From assembly GCA_900548465.1 (NCBI GenBank), contig URKY01000007.1, positions 1 to 64,000 on the forward strand: a DNA stretch of 64,000 bases, read 5' to 3'. Both the position numbers and the translations under genes were made by a program. How positions within the stretch are numbered: position 1 is the stretch's first letter; every line of letters begins with the position of its first letter. The notes under the pieces were generated by a model. The model saw only the letters and a list, made by a program, of their open reading frames with translations. It was not told the origin of the DNA and ran no database searches. Origin of the DNA: an uncultured Eubacterium sp. GTDB lineage: Bacteria > Bacillota > Clostridia > Lachnospirales > Lachnospiraceae. Positions 8,989-17,722 of this stretch are shown here, piece after piece.

Positions 8989-9622
8989 TACAACACCGGA
9001 AGAATTATTGTTATATGCAGTAACGGATAGGGCATGGCTTAATGGGGAAACTCTCTATGAACAGGTTGAAAAGACTCTTAAGGGAGGCGCAACCTTTATC
9101 CAGCTTCGTGAGAAGAAATTAGATGAGAGAAGTTTTTTACAGGAAGCAATTGAAATTAAAGAACTGTGCAAAAAATACAATGTGCCATTTGTAATTAATG
9201 ACAATGTGGATATTGCATTAAAGATGGATGCTGACGGGGTACATGTAGGACAAAGCGACATGGAAGCCGGAGATGTCAGAAAGAAAATCGGAGATGACAA
9301 GATTATCGGTGTGTCAGCCCAGACTGTGGAGCAGGCTGTTCTGGCAGAAAAACATGGCGCTGATTATCTGGGAGTAGGAGCAGTTTTTCCTACAGGCTCA
9401 AAGGATGATGCCGAGGATGTATCTTACGATACTTTAAAAGCCATATGTGAAGCAGTAGATATTCCGGTTATTGCCATTGGTGGAATAACGAAGGATAACA
9501 TTAAAGATTTAGCTGGCAGTGGAATATGTGGTATTGCAGTAATAAGTGCAATATTTGCACAGAAGGACATTGAAGCAGCAACAGCTGAACTTAAAGAAAG
9601 AACAGTATCCGCATTAAAATAA
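8975..9622 (+). CDS. thiE: Thiamine-phosphate synthase ThiE
   Basis: Joins HMP pyrophosphate and thiazole phosphate to form thiamine monophosphate. The 215-residue TIM-barrel has the LLYAVTDR start, IQLREKK, FVINDNVDIAL, DGVHVGQSD and the phosphate-binding VIAIGGI segment. The start is set at ATG 8975 inside the end of thiM, with AAAAGGAGC just ahead; a longer frame from 8924 carries no family sequence. Overlap implies coupled translation with thiM. Confidence 0.95.
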   Translation: MKSGNTTPEELLLYAVTDRAWLNGETLYEQVEKTLKGGATFIQLREKKLDERSFLQEAIEIKELCKKYNVPFVINDNVDIALKMDADGVHVGQSDMEAGDVRKKIGDDKIIGVSAQTVEQAVLAEKHGADYLGVGAVFPTGSKDDAEDVSYDTLKAICEAVDIPVIAIGGITKDNIKDLAGSGICGIAVISAIFAQKDIEAATAELKERTVSALK

Positions 9623-9726
9623 AAATATATATGTTAAAAAAGCGGCAGATTGGGGGCACCACTTTTTGTCGCTATATAAAACGATAGATAATAACTATTG
9701 ACCACAACGGAAAAAGGAGAATTAAA

Positions 9727-10518
9727 ATGAACACAGCATTAACAATTGCAGGAAGTGATTCTTGTGGAGGCGCCGGAATACAAGCAGATATAAAGACTAT
9801 GACAGCTAATGGTGTTTATGCCATGAGCGCCATTACAGCTTTGACTGCTCAAAATACTACCGGCGTATCAGACATTTATGAAGTGAGTCCTGAATTTTTA
9901 GAGGCTCAGATGAAGGCTATTTTTGAGGATATTACACCGGATGCCATCAAGATTGGAATGGTATCTTCAGGTGAACTTATTAAAACAATAGCCGAAAACC
10001 TAAAAAAATATAATGGGAAAAATATTGTACTTGACCCGGTTATGGTGGCAACAAGCGGAGCAAAATTAATAAGCGATGACGCTATTGCAACTTTGAAGGA
10101 ATGTCTAATACCACTGGCAACGGTAATAACACCAAATATTCCGGAAGCAGAAGTATTGTCAGAAATGACTATAAGTAATGAAGAAGATATGATTAAGGCA
10201 GCAGCATTTATAAGTGATAAGTATAACTGCGCCGTATTGTGCAAGGGTGGACACAGTATAAATGATGCAAATGACTTATTGTATAGCAATGGGGAATATA
10301 AGTGGTTTTACGGAAAAAGAATAAACAATCCTAATACTCATGGAACGGGATGTACACTTTCCAGTGCAATTGCCTCAAATCTTGCAAAGGGCAGAGATTT
10401 AAATGAGTCCGTGGAAAAAGCGAAAGCATATATTTCAGGGGCATTGGCAGCAATGCTTGACCTTGGAAAAGGCAGCGGACCGATGAATCATGCATTTGCA
10501 ATAAAGGGCGAATATTAA
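9727..10518 (+). CDS. thiD: HMP / HMP-phosphate kinase ThiD
   Basis: Phosphorylates hydroxymethylpyrimidine twice, giving the pyrophosphate used by ThiE. The 263-residue ribokinase-fold protein starts ALTIAGSDSCGGAGIQADIKT, has DPVMVATSGAKL and ends with the catalytic NTHGTGCTLSSAIA loop, all diagnostic. AAAAAGGAG precedes ATG. The 104-base gap after thiE holds a weak hairpin (AGCGGCA with TGTCGCT) but no clear terminator, so it is probably cotranscribed. Confidence 0.96.
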   Translation: MNTALTIAGSDSCGGAGIQADIKTMTANGVYAMSAITALTAQNTTGVSDIYEVSPEFLEAQMKAIFEDITPDAIKIGMVSSGELIKTIAENLKKYNGKNIVLDPVMVATSGAKLISDDAIATLKECLIPLATVITPNIPEAEVLSEMTISNEEDMIKAAAFISDKYNCAVLCKGGHSINDANDLLYSNGEYKWFYGKRINNPNTHGTGCTLSSAIASNLAKGRDLNESVEKAKAYISGALAAMLDLGKGSGPMNHAFAIKGEY

Positions 10519-10548
10519 TATAAGAAAAAATGGAAAGAGGAACATCAA

Positions 10549-11718
10549 ATGGAAAAAAAGGGAACATCAGTATTTAGTAACAGTTTAATCTGGTTTGGGG
10601 CAGGAGTATCAATTGCAGAAATCGTAACAGGAACATATTTGGCATCTCTTGGAATGGCAAAGGGAATACTTGCAACTATAATAGGACATCTGATAGGATG
10701 TACATTGCTGTTTTTAGCAGGAATAATTGGAGCAAAGACGAAAAAGAGTTCCATGGAAACTGTTAAAATAAGCTTCGGACAAAAGGGAAGTATCCTGTTT
10801 TCAGTATTGAATGTAGTTCAGCTGGCAGGATGGACAGCCATAATGATTTATGATGGTGCTTTATCAGCTAATGGAATTTTCAATACAGGAAACTGGGTAT
10901 GGTGCATAGTTATAGGAGTACTTATCATTGTTTGGATTATAATTGGAATAAGCAATGTTGAAAAAATCAACGTTGTTGCAATGACAGCTTTATTTATACT
11001 TACAATTATTCTCTGCAAGGTAGTATTTTTTGATAATCACACGATTACAAAAATTGCAGGAGACGGACTTACATTTGGAGCAGCAGTGGAATTAGCTGTG
11101 GCAATGCCACTATCATGGCTGCCATTAATCAGCGATTATACAAGAGAAGCGGAAAAGCCTGTAAAGGCAACAGCAGCAAGTGCAATTGTATATGGTCTTG
11201 TAAGCTGTTGGATGTACGTTATTGGAATGGGTGCAGCAATATTTGCACAAAACGCTGGAATTGATCAGATTATGTTAAAAGCAGGTCTAGGAATTGCCGG
11301 ACTTCTTATTATTGTATTTTCTACAGTTACAACTACATATTTGGACGCTTACTCAGCAGGAATATCAAGTGAAACAATATCTCACAAAATTAATGGAAAA
11401 TATATGGCAATAGTAGTTACCGTTATTGGAACAATAGCAGCCATAGTATATCCAATGGATGATATAACGGATTTCTTATATTTAATAGGTTCCGTGTTCG
11501 CACCTATGATTGCAATACAGATAGCTGACTTCTTTATCCTTAAAAAGAGTAGTGAGGAAAAGAAGGTTGAAGTGGTAAATGTCGTTATTTGGATTGTAGG
11601 TTTTATATTGTACAGATATTTAATGACAGTAGATATTATTGTTGGAAACACATTACCTGACATGGTAGTTACAATTATTATCTGCGTAATAGTTAATAAA
11701 ATAATAAAGAATAAATAG
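10549..11718 (+). CDS. cytX: Putative HMP transporter CytX (NCS1 family)
   Basis: Integral membrane permease of 389 residues with about 12 predicted helices, of the nucleobase:cation symporter-1 family. The N-terminal SLIWFGAGVSIAEIVTGTYLA and mid-protein SWLPLISDYTR are typical of CytX. In Firmicutes CytX is placed in TPP-riboswitch operons as the carrier of the pyrimidine precursor, and here it follows thiD by 30 bases. The substrate is therefore inferred from context and family. AAAGAGG lies before the ATG, and a strong terminator follows. Confidence 0.88.
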   Translation: MEKKGTSVFSNSLIWFGAGVSIAEIVTGTYLASLGMAKGILATIIGHLIGCTLLFLAGIIGAKTKKSSMETVKISFGQKGSILFSVLNVVQLAGWTAIMIYDGALSANGIFNTGNWVWCIVIGVLIIVWIIIGISNVEKINVVAMTALFILTIILCKVVFFDNHTITKIAGDGLTFGAAVELAVAMPLSWLPLISDYTREAEKPVKATAASAIVYGLVSCWMYVIGMGAAIFAQNAGIDQIMLKAGLGIAGLLIIVFSTVTTTYLDAYSAGISSETISHKINGKYMAIVVTVIGTIAAIVYPMDDITDFLYLIGSVFAPMIAIQIADFFILKKSSEEKKVEVVNVVIWIVGFILYRYLMTVDIIVGNTLPDMVVTIIICVIVNKIIKNK

Positions 11719-11723
11719 AGTTG

Positions 11724-11774
11724 AAAAAGCTATTGTTTACAATTAGAATGACTTTGTAAGCGATAGCTTTTTTA
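11724..11774 (+). terminator. Intrinsic terminator of the thiamine salvage operon
   Basis: AAAAAGCTAT (11724-11733) pairs with ATAGCTTTTTT (11763-11773) around an inner TTTACAA/TTGTAA stem. The T-run is long. Confidence 0.88.
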
Positions 11775-11800
11775 TTATACAAAAATGTTAGGAGAACAAT

Positions 11801-12448
11801 ATGAGTAAAGGATTTATTTTTGATGTGGATGGAACAATTCTTGATTCTATGTCTATCTGGATGGATGCGGGAAAATTATATTTGGAAAGTTTAGGCATTA
11901 AAACTGATGAAAATATCGGTGAAGTGATGTTTGAGATGACTATGGAACAGGGAGCAAAATACCTGCAGGATAACTATAATGTGGAATTATCCATAGAGGA
12001 AATATGTCAGGGAATAAATGACAGGGTATTTGAGTTTTATGAAAAAGAGGCACCTGAAAAGCCGGGCATCAGGGAGGTCCTTGAGAAAGCAAGGAACAGT
12101 GGAATAGCTATGACAATCGCTACATCCACAGACAGACCAATGATTGAGGCAGCATTAAAAAGACTTGATCTTATTGATTATTTTCAGGAGATTTTTACTA
12201 CAACAGAAGTGGGAAAAGGAAAGGATTCACCGGACATATTTAATAAGGCAATGCTTGCTATGAACACATCCCCTGAAAACACATGGCTTTTCGATGATGC
12301 GGCATATTCTCTTGCTACTGCAAAGAAAATGGGAATTAATACTGTTGGCGTATATGATGTTCACAGTGATGGTAGGCAGGATGAGGTGAAAAAGTTTTCT
12401 GATGTTTATATTAAGGAATGGAGAGAGTATAAAATAAACATTAATTGA
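11801..12448 (+). CDS. HAD-superfamily hydrolase (phosphoglucomutase/phosphatase type)
   Basis: Cytosolic haloacid-dehalogenase-fold phosphatase of 215 residues. The nucleophile motif FDVDGTILDS is at residues 6-15, a helical cap follows, then the TIATSTDRP motif II, a lysine in KGKDSPDIF and the WLFDDAAYS acidic motif. Subfamily I with an alpha-helical cap. It lies 27 bases after the thiamine terminator with AGGAG ahead of its ATG. A role as thiamine-phosphate phosphatase is conceivable by proximity, but sugar phosphates are just as likely. Confidence 0.82.
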   Translation: MSKGFIFDVDGTILDSMSIWMDAGKLYLESLGIKTDENIGEVMFEMTMEQGAKYLQDNYNVELSIEEICQGINDRVFEFYEKEAPEKPGIREVLEKARNSGIAMTIATSTDRPMIEAALKRLDLIDYFQEIFTTTEVGKGKDSPDIFNKAMLAMNTSPENTWLFDDAAYSLATAKKMGINTVGVYDVHSDGRQDEVKKFSDVYIKEWREYKININ

Positions 12449-12493
12449 CAGACTTGAGTATAAGGATAAAAAGAGGAAGGGGAAACTTGAAAT

Positions 12494-12619
12494 ATGAATG
12501 TACCATATAGAGAATTGAGATTAGGATTTGAAACAGCATATATTGATGGCAATGTAGCGTCAAATACATCATACAAACTATTATTTCACAATTACATAAT
12601 TACTTCATACACAAATTAG
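12494..12619 (+). pseudogene. Relic of the N-terminus of a PLD/DUF3427-type helicase
   Basis: Translation from ATG 12494 gives 41 residues. The part LGFETAYIDGNVASNTSYK resembles the start of large DEAD/DEAH helicases with a phospholipase-D-like domain (DUF3427 type), which are common in defence islands. The similarity stops at about base 12577, where the frame runs into sequence belonging to another gene family. AGAGGAAGGGG lies ahead of the ATG, so the start may still be expressed. The match is from memory of the family and is moderate. Confidence 0.45.
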
Positions 12620-12867
12620 TAAATCCCTATGATTTAAATAGAATTAGAAAGGCAGTGGCATTTTTAGATGAAAATTCAATGAATGCATTGACTGTATTGG
12701 GCCCTGGTGAATGTGTTGTTTCAGGTACAGGGGTTAATATGCCATGTTTTGTTAAGGTACACCAATTGGAAAAGACATATAGACCTAATAGCGAAAATGT
12801 TGTTCTTTTTGGTGAAAATGGGATTTTGAAGAAACATCAGGAATATAAATCACCATTTGAATGGTAA
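12580..12867 (+). pseudogene. Relic of the C-terminus of a HerA-like ATPase (DUF87)
   Basis: In a different frame from the preceding relic, codons from about 12580 read IISQLHNYFIHKLVNP, then FLDENSMNALTVLGPGECVVSGTGVNMP. This is the C-terminal region of HerA-type DNA-translocating ATPases, with the ISQ motif, the NPxD segment and the GECVVSG strand. There is no start codon with a ribosome site, and all of the Walker A/B core (over 400 residues) is missing. The 12494 fragment joins it directly, so a large deletion probably fused two defence genes. Confidence 0.55.
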
Positions 12868-12953
12868 AGAAATATAGTTATAAGTAATGTAAAGTTATTG
12901 GATACTCAAATATAATTTCATCAAAATAACAAGAAATGACTAAGTTAGAACTA

Positions 12954-12982
12954 TTGACGGCTAAATTAAATTTTAGTAAGAT
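12954..12982 (+). promoter_or_regulatory. Promoter of the type I restriction-modification operon
   Basis: TTGACG (12954-12959), a 17-base spacer and TAAGAT (12977-12982). GACTAARTTA-like words recur at 12938, 12960 and 13017 around it and may be a protein-binding site. Confidence 0.5.
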
Positions 12983-13047
12983 AGCAATAAACAATTTGGT
13001 CAAAAACGATATAAATGACTAAATTAAAGAAGCGGTGAGGTAATTGA

Positions 13048-14097
13048 ATGAGAAATTATAATTTCAGAGAAAAATGGCAGAAATTATTGACTCCGGAAAT
13101 AGTTAAGAAACTTATCCGTATTAATGAATATAAGGGAGAACAGAGACTATTTATTGAGGCACATAAAGATGAACTAAATGAGTTAGTAGAAATTGCTAAA
13201 GTTCAAAGTACAGAGGCTTCAAATAAGATTGAGGGAATTTCAACTACAGATGATCGACTGAAGAATCTGGTTCAGGAAAAAACAACACCACGAAATCGTG
13301 ATGAGTCCGAAATAGCTGGATATAGAGAGGTGTTGAATATAATTCACGAGAATTATGATTATATACCGATAAATGTAAATTATATTTTGCAATTACACAG
13401 AGATTTGTATAAATTTTTGGAAAACGTAGATGGAGGAATATTCAAAACAACAGATAATGTTATTCGGGAGACGGATAAAGACGGTAAAGAAAAAGTCAGA
13501 TTCAGACCTGTACCTGCATGGGAAACACCGAATTCAATGGAAGCGTTATGTAAGGAATTTAGTGAAGCAAAGAAAGAGGTTGATCCGTTATTACTCAATA
13601 TAATGTTCATTTTGGACTTTTTATGTATTCATCCCTTTAATGATGGAAATGGAAGAATGAGCAGACTACTTACTTTACTTTTGTTGTATCAGTCAGGGTT
13701 TATCGTGGGTAAATACGTAAGTATTGAAAAGATAATTGAAGAATCAAAAAAAACCTATTATGAAGCCCTTCAGGATAGCTCAATAAAATGGCATGAAAAT
13801 GAGAACGATTATAAGCCTTTTGTTAACTATATGCTTGGTGTGATAATAAATGCCTATAAAGAGTTTGAATCCAGAGTGAAGTTAGTGACGAATCCCAATT
13901 TATCAAAAGCGGATCGCATTCGGGAGATAATAAAAAATCATATAGGAACGATTACGAAATCTGAGTTAATGGAAATGAATCCGGATATAAGTGATACGAC
14001 AATACAGAGAACCTTGGCGGATTTGTTAAAACGTGGTGAAATAGAAAAAATCGGTGGAGGTCGATACACAAAATACGTGTGGAAAATGGAGGATTAA
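13048..14097 (+). CDS. Fic family protein (probable AMPylating enzyme)
   Basis: Fic proteins transfer AMP or other phosphate-containing groups to target proteins. The 349-residue protein has the full active motif HPFNDGNGR (residues 195-203) and the autoinhibitory S-x-x-x-E-G helix (Ser58 to Gly63) N-terminal to the Fic domain, placing it in class II, plus a C-terminal winged-helix domain (about 280-345). It ends exactly where hsdM begins, so it is the first gene of the type I operon. Fic genes are often linked to type I systems; whether this one guards or regulates the system is unknown. GGTGAGG precedes the ATG. Confidence 0.9.
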   Translation: MRNYNFREKWQKLLTPEIVKKLIRINEYKGEQRLFIEAHKDELNELVEIAKVQSTEASNKIEGISTTDDRLKNLVQEKTTPRNRDESEIAGYREVLNIIHENYDYIPINVNYILQLHRDLYKFLENVDGGIFKTTDNVIRETDKDGKEKVRFRPVPAWETPNSMEALCKEFSEAKKEVDPLLLNIMFILDFLCIHPFNDGNGRMSRLLTLLLLYQSGFIVGKYVSIEKIIEESKKTYYEALQDSSIKWHENENDYKPFVNYMLGVIINAYKEFESRVKLVTNPNLSKADRIREIIKNHIGTITKSELMEMNPDISDTTIQRTLADLLKRGEIEKIGGGRYTKYVWKMED

Positions 14098-15600
14098 ATG
14101 ATTACAGGTGAATTAAAAAACAAAATTGATGGATTATGGGATATTTTTGCTGCAGGCGGATTGGTTAATCCCCTTGAAGTAATTGAACAGATAACATATT
14201 TAATGTTTATTCATGATTTTGATGATATGGATAATAAGAAGGCAAAAGATAGTGCTATGCTTGGTTTGCCATATGAGAGTATATTTGGTGAACAGGTTGA
14301 AATTGGTGGAAGAGTAGTCGACGGAACACAGTTAAAATGGTCAGTGTTTCATGATTTTCCAGCTGACAAAATGTACAGTGTAATGCAGGAGTGGGTTTTC
14401 CCATTTATAAAAACATTGCATAGCGACAAAAACAGTGCCTATTCAAAATATATGGGTGATGCGATTTTTAAATTGCCAACTCCTCTTGTTTTGTCAAAGG
14501 TAGTTGATTCATTGGACGAAATTTATAAATCAATGAATGAAATGCAAAGTTCAGATGTCAGAGGAGATGTGTACGAATATCTTCTTTCAAAAATCGCCCA
14601 GTCAGGACGTAACGGACAGTTTAGAACACCTAGACATATTATCAAAATGATGGTTGAATTGGTGAATCCAACATCAGATGAAGTGATTTGTGATCCGGCT
14701 TGTGGTACATCAGGATTTCTTGTTGAAGCAGGAGAATTCCTTAAAAATACAAGAAAAGAAGAGATTTTCTTTGATAAACAAAAGAAAGCACACTATATGA
14801 ACAACATGTTTCATGGATACGATATGGACAGAACAATGCTACGTATTGGTGCAATGAATATGATGACACATGGTATTGATAATCCGATTATCGAATACAG
14901 AGATAGTCTGTCAGACCAAAATGAAGATAAGGATAAGTATACATTGATCTTGGCAAATCCACCATTTAAGGGAAGCCTTGATGCAGAATCAGTATCAGGT
15001 GATTTGTTGAAAGTTTGTAAGACAAAAAAAACAGAACTTCTATTTTTGGCTTTATTTATAAGAATGTTAAGAACAGGCGGAAGATGTGCGTGTATCGTAC
15101 CTGATGGAGTTTTGTTTGGCTCGTCAAAAGCCCACAAATCAATAAGACAGGAAATTGTTGAAAACCAAAGATTAGAGGCAGTTATTTCAATGCCTTCAGG
15201 AGTATTTAAGCCATATGCAGGAGTATCAACAGCAATTTTGATTTTTACAAAAACAGAACACGGTGGAACAAATGATGTATGGTTCTACGATATGGCAGCA
15301 GATGGATACAGCTTGGACGACAAACGTTCACCTGTAGAAGAAAATGATATTCCTGACATAATCGAAAGATTCAAAAATCTTGACAAAGAAAAAGACAGAA
15401 AGCGTACGGATAAATCATTTATGGTTCCTAAACAGGATATCGTGGACAATGATTATGATTTGAGCATAAATAAGTACAAGGAAATAGAGTACATCCCTGT
15501 AGAATATCCACCAACAATAGAGATAATGGCTAACATCCGTGAGTTGGAAATGGAAATTGGCAAGGAAATGGACGAATTGGAGAAATTGTTAGGAATGTAA
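14098..15600 (+). CDS. hsdM: Type I restriction-modification DNA methyltransferase HsdM
   Basis: Adenine-N6 methyltransferase subunit, 500 residues, typical in length. The HsdM N-terminal helical domain (1-140) is followed by the SAM-binding motif DPACGTSGFL (from Asp199) and the catalytic NPPF (287-290). It forms M2S with HsdS for protection and R2M2S with HsdR for cleavage. ATG directly follows the fic stop, with AATGGAGG upstream inside fic. Confidence 0.97.
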   Translation: MITGELKNKIDGLWDIFAAGGLVNPLEVIEQITYLMFIHDFDDMDNKKAKDSAMLGLPYESIFGEQVEIGGRVVDGTQLKWSVFHDFPADKMYSVMQEWVFPFIKTLHSDKNSAYSKYMGDAIFKLPTPLVLSKVVDSLDEIYKSMNEMQSSDVRGDVYEYLLSKIAQSGRNGQFRTPRHIIKMMVELVNPTSDEVICDPACGTSGFLVEAGEFLKNTRKEEIFFDKQKKAHYMNNMFHGYDMDRTMLRIGAMNMMTHGIDNPIIEYRDSLSDQNEDKDKYTLILANPPFKGSLDAESVSGDLLKVCKTKKTELLFLALFIRMLRTGGRCACIVPDGVLFGSSKAHKSIRQEIVENQRLEAVISMPSGVFKPYAGVSTAILIFTKTEHGGTNDVWFYDMAADGYSLDDKRSPVEENDIPDIIERFKNLDKEKDRKRTDKSFMVPKQDIVDNDYDLSINKYKEIEYIPVEYPPTIEIMANIRELEMEIGKEMDELEKLLGM

Positions 15601-15611
15601 AGGGGAAGAAT

Positions 15612-16514
15612 ATGGTAAGGGTAAGTAGACGTGGTGGATTTTCAGATAGAAATGCAATAAGAGCAGAAAATACAGAGATACAGTTGAAAGATTTTGATGA
15701 AAGAACAAGAATTCAACTTGAAAATATGATTAGTGAGTTGTATACATCTATATTTGGATCAAGAGTATATTATGCAGAAGATAGGATTCAAAAATTTCTT
15801 AGATTTGTTAAGGGAGAAATATATTCTTTGCCTGTGAATACGAGAATGTATGAGGATGTTAATCAAGTCTTTAAATTTATAAATGATACTATCAATAAAG
15901 GGGAATATGATGAGATACTAACTCTAATAGAAGCGGTGGTACAGTATTGGGATTATTATTTGAAAAATAAAAATTATAACACCTATTACAATGAGCATGA
16001 TGGATATTTAGAAATATCGTTATTTGAATGTGTTAATGATATTTTTGAAAGAGAATATATTGGGTATAGATTTATTGATGAGATAATTGTTCCAATAAGT
16101 GACAAATATGAAGTGGAAACAATAGATAAAGCGGTTCAGAATAAATATAAAACAGTAAGGGAGCATATTTCAAAAGCTAATATATTAATCTCAGATAGAG
16201 AGAATCCAGATTATGAAAATTCAATAAAAGAAAGCATCAGTGCCGTAGAGGCAATTTGTTCCATTGTGACAGAATCAAAAGGAAAAGATGCAACACTAGG
16301 TAAGATGTTAAAAAAATTAAGGGATAATAACGTAAATATTCATCCGGCATTGGGAACAGCATTCAGCGCGCTGTATGGATACACAAGTGATGCAAGTGGA
16401 ATAAGACATGCAAAGTTCTTAGAACAGGGAAAAGCAACATTTGAGGAGGCCAAATTCATGCTTGTAGCTTGTTCGGCATTTGTAAATTATATTATTGGAA
16501 TATGTGCAGATTAA
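15612..16514 (+). CDS. AbiJ-N-terminal-domain-like protein inside the hsd operon
   Basis: A 300-residue, mostly helical soluble protein. The start GGFSDRNAIR followed by an IQLKDFDERTRIQLEN helix, and the C-terminal ESISAVEAIC...LGKMLKKL...HPALGTAFSALYGYTSDASGIRHA region, resemble proteins with an AbiJ NTD4 domain and its partner C-terminal helical domain, known from abortive infection loci. It lies 11 bases after hsdM with AGGGGAAG as its ribosome site, so it is cotranscribed. No nuclease motif can be named; Arg-x-x-His near the end may be a HEPN-like remnant. Function unknown, defence role inferred. Confidence 0.6.
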   Translation: MVRVSRRGGFSDRNAIRAENTEIQLKDFDERTRIQLENMISELYTSIFGSRVYYAEDRIQKFLRFVKGEIYSLPVNTRMYEDVNQVFKFINDTINKGEYDEILTLIEAVVQYWDYYLKNKNYNTYYNEHDGYLEISLFECVNDIFEREYIGYRFIDEIIVPISDKYEVETIDKAVQNKYKTVREHISKANILISDRENPDYENSIKESISAVEAICSIVTESKGKDATLGKMLKKLRDNNVNIHPALGTAFSALYGYTSDASGIRHAKFLEQGKATFEEAKFMLVACSAFVNYIIGICAD

Positions 16515-16528
16515 AAAATAAGAAAGGG

Positions 16529-16553
16529 AATCCAAATTCGGATTTGTAGGGAT
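16529..16553 (+). repeat. Direct repeat copy A ahead of the first hsdS
   Basis: These 25 bases recur exactly at 18719-18743 ahead of the second hsdS. They contain the right arm GGATTTGTAG and the core of a tyrosine-recombinase-like site, and the TAGGGA that serves as ribosome site for hsdS. The left arm (AAGGGAATCC) matches copy B only in its inner five bases. Confidence 0.8.
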
Positions 16554-16561
16554 TACAATAA

Positions 16562-17674
16562 ATGGAGATGATATGCGTAGAGGAATGTTGTGAAATATTA
16601 GATTCAATGAGAATTCCAATTACAGCAACGGAGAGAAAAGCAGGAAAATATCCATATTATGGAGCAAATGGGATTCAGGATTATGTTTCGGATTATATAT
16701 TTGATGACGAATTGGTTCTACTAGCAGAGGATGGAGGAAATTTTGGCTCAAAAGAAAGACCGATTGCTTATAGAGTATCAGGTAAGTGTTGGGTAAACAA
16801 TCATGCTCATGTTTTAAAACCTAAAAAAGAAATGAATGTGGATTATTTATGTTATTCACTGATGTTTTACAATGTAGAAGGTATTATAAATGGAGCAACT
16901 AGGCAAAAACTAACACAATCAGCAATGCGGAAAATGAAAATACCAATTCGTGGTATGGAAGAACAATTAAAAATAGTTGAAAAATTGAATAAGATTATTA
17001 GCATTAAGGAAAAAAGAAAACAAGAATTACAATATTTAGACGAATGCGTGAACGCCCGATTTGTCGAGATGTTCGGTTCGATAAATAATAATATATACAA
17101 GTACGAAATAAAAACACTTCAAGATGTATGTGAAAAAATTAAAGATGGAACACATCAGACACCAATATATACTGAGGATATAGAAAATGGATTTAAATTT
17201 TTGTCTTCTAAAGATGTTACAACAGGAAAGATTGATTGGTCAAATATTAAATATATTACAGCAGAATTGCATGAAAAATTATATGAAAAGATTAAGCCGC
17301 GAAAAGGAGATATATTGTTGGCAAAGAATGGTACTACGGGAGTGGCAGCTGTTGTAGAAAAAGAAGAAGTGTTTGATATTTATGTAAGCTTAGCACTTCT
17401 TAGACCTATAGATATAAATTCAGTTTATTTGTGGGCAGCTATAAATTCTGATGAAACAAAAAATCAATTTAATAGAAGTCTTAAAGGGATTGGAGTCCCT
17501 AATCTTCATTTGGGTGAAATAAAAAATACAAAGATAATTGTCCCACCAATTGCCCTCCAAAATCAATTTGCTGACTTCGTCCATCAGATAGACAAATCAA
17601 AAGTTGCGGTGCAAAAAGCTTTAGATGAAGCACAACTTTTATTTGATAGTTTAATGCAGGAATATTTTGGATAG
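16562..17674 (+). CDS. hsdS: Type I specificity subunit HsdS (first copy)
   Basis: DNA-recognition subunit of 370 residues with the usual two target-recognition domains (about 1-130 and 175-320) and two helical spacers. The central spacer ends in ARFVEMFG and the last helix in the canonical SLMQEYFG, so the copy is complete. It lies 47 bases after the AbiJ-like gene. TAGGGA from the repeat is the only ribosome-site candidate for ATG 16562. Its central 20-base stretch (17054-17073) is identical to 19264-19283 in the second copy, which points to recombination between copies. Confidence 0.94.
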   Translation: MEMICVEECCEILDSMRIPITATERKAGKYPYYGANGIQDYVSDYIFDDELVLLAEDGGNFGSKERPIAYRVSGKCWVNNHAHVLKPKKEMNVDYLCYSLMFYNVEGIINGATRQKLTQSAMRKMKIPIRGMEEQLKIVEKLNKIISIKEKRKQELQYLDECVNARFVEMFGSINNNIYKYEIKTLQDVCEKIKDGTHQTPIYTEDIENGFKFLSSKDVTTGKIDWSNIKYITAELHEKLYEKIKPRKGDILLAKNGTTGVAAVVEKEEVFDIYVSLALLRPIDINSVYLWAAINSDETKNQFNRSLKGIGVPNLHLGEIKNTKIIVPPIALQNQFADFVHQIDKSKVAVQKALDEAQLLFDSLMQEYFG

Positions 17675-17722
17675 AAATAAATAAGTGGTATACTTCGTGA
17701 AAAAAGAGAAAGAGGTATACCT

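Noticed and set aside
9622-9727. Terminator between thiE and thiD
   Set aside because: The AGCGGCA/TGTCGCT hairpin has a long loop and no T-run after it, so it is not a convincing terminator.
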